Assembly: GCA_963675935.2 (NCBI GenBank)
Contig: OY780964.2
Location: 1,488,001-1,552,000, forward strand
Source: G963675935 sp963675935
GTDB taxonomy: Bacteria; Planctomycetota; Planctomycetia; Pirellulales; Thermoguttaceae
Direction: 5' to 3'
Length of the DNA: 64,000 nucleotides
Shown piece after piece: positions 58,101 to 64,000 of this stretch (positions are counted from its first letter, which is position 1; each line of letters starts with the position of its first letter). Below the pieces are notes generated by a model. That model ran no database searches. It saw only the letters and a program-made list of their open reading frames with translations, and was not told where the DNA came from. The position numbers and the translations under genes are program-made.

Positions 58101-61100
58101 ACACGGGCGATCCCGTCGTCATCGACGCCGCGAAAACCGTCGATGCCATCGACAACGCGCTGCAAGCCGCGTTGGGCGTCAACTGGCCTGAAGACGACTA
58201 CCTTGGATCGGTCTACGTCCGCCTGGTTTCCGCGGATGAGGTCGCCGCTCGCGACGGCACCTATTGGGCCTTTGACGGCGTCGACACCGACGCGCAGTAC
58301 GTCTACGAAGTTACCTTCATCGGCGAGGCCCACGATTCGGATATCACGGTTGCCTTGGATTCCAGCTCGTTGAAGATCAAAGACGCCGACGGCCCCGCCC
58401 CGGGGATCTTGCTGTTCACCGAAGGCGATTCCGGCACGGAGCAGTACGAATCCTCGATCGGCATGACCAACGAAGGCGATTTCATCGTCACCTACCTTCA
58501 GGACAACATCGATTCCTCTGGTTGGACAACCAATCAAAGCATCTATTTCCGCACGTTCGACGAAGCCACGAACACGGCGGGGCCCCGGCCGACCAACGCC
58601 ACGCTCGCCGACGGTCAAAGCATCCTCGACGGCGGCGTCACGGTAGACAAGGCCGTCTCCTATATCGTCGTCTCCGTCTCCGAGGAGATGTACGACAACG
58701 CGACCCACACCGGCAACGCCGCCACCAACCCGGCCAACTACGTGCTGCGCGATTCGGCCGGAAACGCGATCAAGGGCGGCATCAGCGCCGTCTACTACGG
58801 ACTGAGCGAGGCGGCCAGCTTGGCCGGCATGGGCTATTCCGGCCTGAACGCCACGCCCAGCGGCAAGTATGAAATCGTCATCGCCGTCGACGCCAACGGC
58901 ACGGCCGCCGGCACGACCGCCCTCGGCACCGGCACCTACACGATTGAATTGCTCACGCCCGTGGCGGCCACGACGACCAATCCCAGCGGCACGAGCGGCT
59001 TGACCGATCTCGGCAGCAAGGGCTTGGGATACAGCGGCTACTCGGACAACGGCCTGAACTACGACCTCACCTTCACGTTGAACGTCACGGGCGACACCGG
59101 CACCAAGGTCGGGGCCGAAGTCCCCGTCAATCAAGTCACCGACGGCGTGCAAACGACCAGTTCGACGGAAGCCGACGATCTGCAATTCAGCAGCCGTTGC
59201 GTGGCCACCGACGACGACGGCGATTACGTGGTCGTCTGGATCAGCCAGGGCGATCAGGACGGCGACGGCGCCGGCGTGTTCATGCGTCTCTACGACTCCG
59301 AGGGCAACGCCCGGAGCGGCGAAATCCAGGTCAACACCTTCACCGCCGGCGACCAGACCGGTTGCTCGGTGGCGATGGACGCCGACGGCGACTTCGTCGT
59401 CGTTTGGGCAAGCCAGGCCCAGGACACCGACGGCAGTTGGGGCGTCTATGGCCAGCGGTTCAACTCGGTCGGCACGAAGGTCGGCGGCGAATTCCAGGTC
59501 AACACGAACATCATCGGCGATCAGATCGATCCCTCGGTGGCCATGAACAGCGACGGCGCTTTCGTCATCACGTGGACCAGCACCGAGAAGGCCGGCAGCA
59601 ACTTCTACAACACGGTTCGCGCCCAGGCTTACGACGCCGACGGCGTGAAGACTTCGGCCGAAGTGGCGATCAACAGCACCACGATGACCGACGTGAGCGA
59701 GGCCCATTCGCAGGTCGCCCTGTCCGACGCCGGATACTTCGTCGTCGTTTGGTCATCTCCGACCAATATTGTCAACGGCATCGTCCTCGACACCCAGGTG
59801 TTGGGCCGTATGTTCAACATCTACGGCACGGCCGCGACCGCCGAGTTCACGGTCAGCGCGGGCGGCGCGGGCGGCTCGACCACCGACACGTCGCTGCGCA
59901 GCGGCACGAATGCCCAGGTGGCCATGAACCGCGCGACCGGAGCGTTCATCGTCACGTGGCAGAGTTACACAGGCGCGGCCGGCTACGACGTCTTTTTCAG
60001 CATGTACGACGCCCAGGGCGCCGCCACCGTCAGCGCGCGGCAGGCCAACCTCGCGGCGCCGGCGGGAAACAACGCCACCCTTTATTCCGGCGATCAGATC
60101 AATCCGTCGGTCTCCATCGACGCCAACGGCAACTTCGCCATCACATGGAACGGCAACGGCGCCGAAACGAATCCGCTCAATTCCGCCGATATCACGAGCG
60201 TCGCTAACGGCGACACCCAAGGCGTGTGGATTCACAAGTACAGCAATACCGGCACGGCCCTCGACACCCAACGGCGTGTCAACCTCACTTCGGTCGGCTA
60301 TCAGGGGCTTTCCAGCGTCGCCATGACGGCCTCGGGCGATTACGTCGTCGCGTGGTACGGCCGCGGCAGCGGCGACAAGCAGGGTATTTTCAGCCGCGTC
60401 TACAACGAAACCAGCGACATGGCCGGTCCCACGGTCACCGACTTCCTCCTGCCCGACGGAACTCCGGTCGACGAATCCGGCCAGGTCTTGCAGGAACTCT
60501 ACGCCGTCATCGTCACCTTTGACGAGGCCCTGGACGCCGTGACGGCGACGAACGTCAACAATTACGCCCTGATGATCGACGGCGTCGTGGTTGTCGGCGG
60601 CATCAGCCAGGCCTACTACGGACTTGACGCGGCCTACACGCTGAACGGGCAGTACGGCATCAACGCCACGTTGACCAACAAGTATCAGGTCGTGTTGATC
60701 GTCGACGCCAACGGCGCCTCGGAGGGCGTCAAGGCCCTGACCGACGGCCAGTATCAAATCCTCGTGAAAAACAACGTTCGCGACGCCGCCGGCAATCCGT
60801 TGAACAGCACCGGCTCGACCGTCAACGGCGGCGTGATCTCCGACGTGATCTACGTCAAGGTGCCCACCGGCCAGGAAACCTGCGTCAGCAACAATGGCAA
60901 CGATCCCGACGGCGGGCAACATACCTACGACTCGACCGCCGACGCCGTGGCCTCCGACGCCGACGGCGATTACGTCGTCGCATGGACCGACACCACGGTC
61001 GACACCGCGGGCGTGTGGGCCCAGTTGTACAACCAGACCGTCACGGTCAACGCCGACGGCACCCGCACGACGAGCGTCGCCGTGACGAAGACGATTCGCG

Positions 61101-64000
61101 TCTCTTCCGACACGACGGCCACCGACATCTCGGTCGCCATGGACGCCGACGGCGATTTCGTCGTCACGTGGTCGGCCCAAAATGCGACCACCAGTTGGGA
61201 CGTTTACGCCCAGATGTTCGACGCCGCGGGCACGGCCACAAGCTCGATCTTCATGGCCAACACCTACACCAAGGGCGTGCAGCGTGAATCGGCCGTGGCG
61301 ATGGACAGCGACGGCGATTTCATCGTCACATGGCAGAGCCTCGACCAGGACGGCAGCGGCTACGGTGTCTATGCCCAGCGCTATTCGCCCACCGGCGAAT
61401 TGGTCGCCGGCACCGACGAAGTGCAGCAAATGATCTTCAGCGCCAGCTTCACCGGCACGTTCAAGATTAGCTGGGACGACGACGGCAACCCGGCCACGGC
61501 CGACAAAGTGACGTCGAAGATCACCTACTCGGGCAACGCCTTCTCGACGGCCGCCGCGGTTCAGGCCGCGTTGAGGGCCATCGGCGCCGACGTGACCGTC
61601 ACGGCCACGAGCATGACGACGCTCAAGATCACGTTCAAGGACACCGACGGCTCCAGGGATCAGTCGCTTGTTTGGGTCTCCGCCGCGAACGTGACCGCGA
61701 AGACCGGCGACCCTGCGGCCGCCGTCTCGACCAAGACCGTCATTGACGGAGCGACCGGCGAGTTCCGCGTCAACGACACGACCGCCGGCAATCAGATGTA
61801 CGCCGACGTGGCCATGTCCGACGACGGCTCGTTCGTCGTCACGTGGACCTCCTACGGCCAAGACGACGATGTCGCCACCGACGGAAACATCTACGCCAAG
61901 ACGTTCATGAGCACCGTGGAAGAGGGTTTTGACATTACGTTGCAGTTCAGTGGCGGCCTGACGCAAAGTCAGATGGATGTCTTCGTCGAAGCCGCCAAGC
62001 GTTGGGAATCCATCATCATCGGCGATGTTCCCGACGTCATGACCACCATCGGATTTATTGACGACGTTTTGATCGACGCCAGTGGGGTGGCTATCGACGG
62101 CGAGGGAGGCATCCTCGGCCAGGCCGCGCCCCTGGGACTCCGCACCGGCACCTTCATCCCCTTCTACGGCATGATGCAGTTCGACACGGCGGACTTGGCG
62201 TCCATGGAAGCCGATGGCTCGCTCGTGGATGTGATCACGCATGAAATGGCGCACGTGCTTGGTTTTGGCACGATTTGGACCGACCTGAATCTGCTTACCG
62301 GGGAAGGCACGGCCGACCCGGAATTCGTCGGCGAGAACGCTATTGCCGAGTACGACAAGGCTTTCAAGCTAACCGCGACGGGTGTGCCCGTCGAGAATAC
62401 AGGCGGGCAAGGAACTCAAGACTCCCATTGGCGCGAGTCGGTGTTCGACAACGAGTTGATGACCGGATGGCTCAATGCCGGCGTGAATCCCTTGAGCCGC
62501 ATGACGGCCGCGTCCATGGAAGATCTCGGTTACGAAGTCAACCTTGATGCCGCGGATACCTATCCGCTTTCGAGCATCATCGGTTCCGACCAGGAAGGCG
62601 GGGTCGTCAACCATAATGATATTCTCAATATGCCGCGTCAGTACGTCGATGCAAAGGCTTCCGCCACCGGTAGCGGCACCGTAGAATACCTCGTCAACTT
62701 TGACGACACCATTAGCGACCAATACTATCTTGACAACGAATCGGGCGACCAGAGCCACTCGTCGGTCGCCTTGGATGCCGACGGCGATTTCGTCATCGCT
62801 TGGACCGGCTACGGCCACGACCTCATCGGCAACGGCTACGGGCCGGGCGTCGAAGGCGAAAACGGCGTCTTTGCCCGTCGCTATGCCCAAGGCGGAGTTC
62901 CCGCCAGCGCCGTCTTCCAAGTGAACGACACCTCCGAGGGCAATCAGCAGGACGCCACCGTGGCGATGGACGCCGACGGCGATTTCGTCGTCACCTGGGA
63001 AAGCAACACCGACGGCGCCAACTACGACATCTACGCCCAATTCTACGTCAACAACAAAGACGCCGATTATTACATCGGCGTTTTCGAGGATTATCCGTAT
63101 TACCCGGTCGCCATGAATCCTCTCTATGGCATGAACGGTGAAATCGGCGGTGAAATTCGCGTCAACACCACCACCAACGGCGATCAACGATTCCCGAGCG
63201 TCTCGATGGACGACACCGGCGACGTCGTGATCGTGTGGAGCGGAAACGGCGAGGTCTCCGGCCAGGACGACGACCAGGGCGTCTTCTTCCAGCGGTTCGC
63301 CAAGGCGACGGACGACGCCGGACCGATCGTGACCGAAGTTCAGAGCGTCGTTACGACCGGCGTGGTTGACGAAGTTTACGACGGCATCGACATCGACGCC
63401 AGCGTCACGAAGTTTGTCGTCTCCTTCAGCGAGGACGTCACCACCGTCGACGTGACGAACGTCAACAACTGGTCGCTGACATTAAACGGCGAGGTTCTGG
63501 CCGGCGCCATCGGCAAGGTGCAATACGGCTTGAACATGGCCTACACCCTGGGCCTCGTCTCGAAGCCGAGTGGAAATTACGAAGCCGTCGTCACATTCGA
63601 CAGCAGTTCGTCGGTCGCGGATTATCAATCGCTCGGGAAAGGCACGTACAAGTTGACGCTCAGCGACGCGGTCAAAGACCTCACGGGCAACAAGCTGGAC
63701 GGCGACTATGACGGCGAGGCCGGCGACAACTACGCCATCGAGTTCACGATCCTCGGCGGCGGCACGATCACCACCGGCGACGATGGCGACAGCGGCAACG
63801 ACCCCACTCCGACCGATCCCGACGGCGATTCGTCCGACACCGACGTAACTCCCAGCGAAACCGGCCCACAGGACAGCCCCGCGGTTGCCTCCGACGCCGA
63901 TGGCAACTATGTCGTGGTTTGGGTGCAACACGATACGGTCGAAGGCAAAACCGAATTGGATGTTTACGCTCAACTGTTCGACAACAGTGGGACGGCGACC
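55187..64000 (+). CDS. Giant secreted surface protein with DGDFVVVW repeats and an embedded metalloprotease (partial)
   Basis: A continuous frame of at least 2,938 codons runs from ATG 55187 (GAGGGGAT upstream) off the right edge. Residues about 39-52 (RIDPLEERALLSV) match the planctomycete extracellular export motif. The body has about 22 copies of a motif like MDADGDFVVVWxS (for example at 56694, 59377, 61140, 62970), usually followed by G-x-Y-x-Q-R-F. Three longer Ig/SwmB-like domains (about 1138-1262, 1752-1880 and 2708-2860) contain NVNNY and AYYGL or QYGL. At about 2245-2460 a metalloprotease domain carries HEMAHVLGFG (H2352, E2353, H2356) and SHWRES (H2414), as in leishmanolysin-like M8 enzymes. 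It is probably an adhesin or matrix protein. Confidence 0.92.
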   Translation, partial: MSLLRLPKIKSVGSAWDRLWDSFSSEKRSLGDRKNRRLRIDPLEERALLSVSAANIESQLVTSPTAVITSMATATDDDGDTIVVWAQSDTVVDADGNTVVNPITGGAMTDSNIYARYYTNEVQQISLPEGVLKDIESGKYATLSLGFGGNEVQELAFSMATASGSLSDWSMISGTFKLNYTAQDGTVYTTEAIQFDESLYGQSWTSTLTEGVDDTATILNVASAKSLNASDCIVAVGDEHMRLVSVSNNQLRVERGVDGTTATAHAAGDLVTLLSGDPSAAIQDALRALGATNGLNELTDITVEATDSRHYAISFGNYSNGLNMNQLFVSDAVWDTGSSLFTTSLPAATMSTVSEPFTVSGIKISPTNPNATAQSIVDAFKQYYDYYLMATVDNDEMPSSYVDTVSAAVPTVTATSVKTADDPNGLRTFNIEFVGATALTNVPDLTIASLKDESGNTIAASSAPVTTIKEPGEIFRVNPEEPDNPFTQLPDKYDQYAPDVSMDADGDFVIVWESEVPNAENNGSVEDIFGRIFTTCGVVDASAAGIMMVDMDLDGVPETQIQGVRALEVASPYSATLPDSCLSKVESDAYTFRVNTITTNTQDEPSVAMDAYGSFVVSWTDNGQETSYFHNIYSRQFEADGTPATSVETMVNSINTDDHDMSITAMSDDGHYVVVWEEGPVIVAEYYDPAGNVLKSQWVVEAGTSETPAFGPSACFDSANNFVIGWSRSKVDKDTSGLTSTGVFFREYNVTGTQIRDKTRANSAGTLPTAVGNADTTTIWPGLQTNVQVMMDIDGDLTVTYDGFGPDVAQYTSVYEGLEEQLALPENADLLVLWPELAYISLPFYSYSSFTSYTNSNGDVDSEIEDVLIEAQGTHGFSDEQLGRLSAILNNVATLLRGDSTGVMFSQFDSDPTLGAQWVLNSDNIVNSQRDGVNTRYIITLSKSLTAGAFVVKISDLETGLNNKAVTITPVYTGDPVVIDAAKTVDAIDNALQAALGVNWPEDDYLGSVYVRLVSADEVAARDGTYWAFDGVDTDAQYVYEVTFIGEAHDSDITVALDSSSLKIKDADGPAPGILLFTEGDSGTEQYESSIGMTNEGDFIVTYLQDNIDSSGWTTNQSIYFRTFDEATNTAGPRPTNATLADGQSILDGGVTVDKAVSYIVVSVSEEMYDNATHTGNAATNPANYVLRDSAGNAIKGGISAVYYGLSEAASLAGMGYSGLNATPSGKYEIVIAVDANGTAAGTTALGTGTYTIELLTPVAATTTNPSGTSGLTDLGSKGLGYSGYSDNGLNYDLTFTLNVTGDTGTKVGAEVPVNQVTDGVQTTSSTEADDLQFSSRCVATDDDGDYVVVWISQGDQDGDGAGVFMRLYDSEGNARSGEIQVNTFTAGDQTGCSVAMDADGDFVVVWASQAQDTDGSWGVYGQRFNSVGTKVGGEFQVNTNIIGDQIDPSVAMNSDGAFVITWTSTEKAGSNFYNTVRAQAYDADGVKTSAEVAINSTTMTDVSEAHSQVALSDAGYFVVVWSSPTNIVNGIVLDTQVLGRMFNIYGTAATAEFTVSAGGAGGSTTDTSLRSGTNAQVAMNRATGAFIVTWQSYTGAAGYDVFFSMYDAQGAATVSARQANLAAPAGNNATLYSGDQINPSVSIDANGNFAITWNGNGAETNPLNSADITSVANGDTQGVWIHKYSNTGTALDTQRRVNLTSVGYQGLSSVAMTASGDYVVAWYGRGSGDKQGIFSRVYNETSDMAGPTVTDFLLPDGTPVDESGQVLQELYAVIVTFDEALDAVTATNVNNYALMIDGVVVVGGISQAYYGLDAAYTLNGQYGINATLTNKYQVVLIVDANGASEGVKALTDGQYQILVKNNVRDAAGNPLNSTGSTVNGGVISDVIYVKVPTGQETCVSNNGNDPDGGQHTYDSTADAVASDADGDYVVAWTDTTVDTAGVWAQLYNQTVTVNADGTRTTSVAVTKTIRVSSDTTATDISVAMDADGDFVVTWSAQNATTSWDVYAQMFDAAGTATSSIFMANTYTKGVQRESAVAMDSDGDFIVTWQSLDQDGSGYGVYAQRYSPTGELVAGTDEVQQMIFSASFTGTFKISWDDDGNPATADKVTSKITYSGNAFSTAAAVQAALRAIGADVTVTATSMTTLKITFKDTDGSRDQSLVWVSAANVTAKTGDPAAAVSTKTVIDGATGEFRVNDTTAGNQMYADVAMSDDGSFVVTWTSYGQDDDVATDGNIYAKTFMSTVEEGFDITLQFSGGLTQSQMDVFVEAAKRWESIIIGDVPDVMTTIGFIDDVLIDASGVAIDGEGGILGQAAPLGLRTGTFIPFYGMMQFDTADLASMEADGSLVDVITHEMAHVLGFGTIWTDLNLLTGEGTADPEFVGENAIAEYDKAFKLTATGVPVENTGGQGTQDSHWRESVFDNELMTGWLNAGVNPLSRMTAASMEDLGYEVNLDAADTYPLSSIIGSDQEGGVVNHNDILNMPRQYVDAKASATGSGTVEYLVNFDDTISDQYYLDNESGDQSHSSVALDADGDFVIAWTGYGHDLIGNGYGPGVEGENGVFARRYAQGGVPASAVFQVNDTSEGNQQDATVAMDADGDFVVTWESNTDGANYDIYAQFYVNNKDADYYIGVFEDYPYYPVAMNPLYGMNGEIGGEIRVNTTTNGDQRFPSVSMDDTGDVVIVWSGNGEVSGQDDDQGVFFQRFAKATDDAGPIVTEVQSVVTTGVVDEVYDGIDIDASVTKFVVSFSEDVTTVDVTNVNNWSLTLNGEVLAGAIGKVQYGLNMAYTLGLVSKPSGNYEAVVTFDSSSSVADYQSLGKGTYKLTLSDAVKDLTGNKLDGDYDGEAGDNYAIEFTILGGGTITTGDDGDSGNDPTPTDPDGDSSDTDVTPSETGPQDSPAVASDADGNYVVVWVQHDTVEGKTELDVYAQLFDNSGTAT

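Noticed and set aside
57038..62254. Two very long minus-strand frames of 889 and 833 codons
   Set aside because: They are shadows of the giant plus-strand gene: Asp/Gly/Val-rich codons in high-GC DNA leave the antisense frame open. Their products are low-complexity Gly/Val/Arg/Asp sequence with no recognisable domain.

Overview
The window reads as chromosome from a planctomycete, probably Pirellulales or a close relative (inference). The taxonomic signals are: a DUF1559 prepilin-like protein with an H-x9-DG C-terminus, a PEP-CTERM protein, an ECF sigma factor overlapping a FecR/LamG membrane protein, a BBP7-like beta-barrel protein, and a giant surface protein whose N-terminus carries the planctomycete PLEERALLSV-type export motif. 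There is an outer membrane (LptD-like protein). I recognise no tRNA, rRNA or CRISPR array.

Layout. 1-13.3 kb is mostly housekeeping: the end of a PepF-type peptidase, leuCD, a proline-rich lipoprotein, hemD, a HIT protein, a Tat-exported Gfo/Idh/MocA protein, an HD phosphohydrolase, two zinc-ribbon proteins, and argB-argD-argF. 13.3-18.4 kb holds a thioredoxin-fold protein without its cysteines, an ExeA-type ATPase, rsmE and an exported helical protein. 18.6-23.7 kb is a cell-surface block: ECF sigma, FecR/LamG, PEP-CTERM, DUF1559. 24.3-33.6 kb has uvrB, decayed transposase pieces, a GT39-like membrane glycosyltransferase, a ParE-type toxin-antitoxin pair, lptD and dgkA. 34-41.5 kb has a trypsin-like protease, gltA, a PBP2, a LOG protein and lexA. 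41.5-48 kb has a HigBA-type pair, a twice-frameshifted gene, a DUF4139 protein, a TraB/GumN-like protein and a sugar isomerase. 48-51.6 kb is one polypeptide joining fatty acyl-AMP ligase, acyl carrier and PLP alpha-oxoamine synthase. 52.2-64 kb has a BBP7 protein, a TIGR03032-like protein and a frame of at least 2,938 codons that runs off the right edge and contains about 22 DGDFVVVW-type repeats plus an embedded HExxH metalloprotease.

The most striking feature is the density of short palindromic elements from at least ten families. One family is a 139-bp nested palindrome present three times at exactly the same length, each copy directly flanked by a perfect 8-bp direct repeat that differs between sites, which is the signature of a non-autonomous transposable element. 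Other families sit inside genes as in-frame insertions: PBP2, the FecR/LamG protein (twice), the trypsin-like protease (twice) and the glycosyltransferase. In each case the protein continues in family-like sequence on the far side. This combination of intergenic target-duplicating elements and protein-coding palindromes is the best candidate for an under-described system here.
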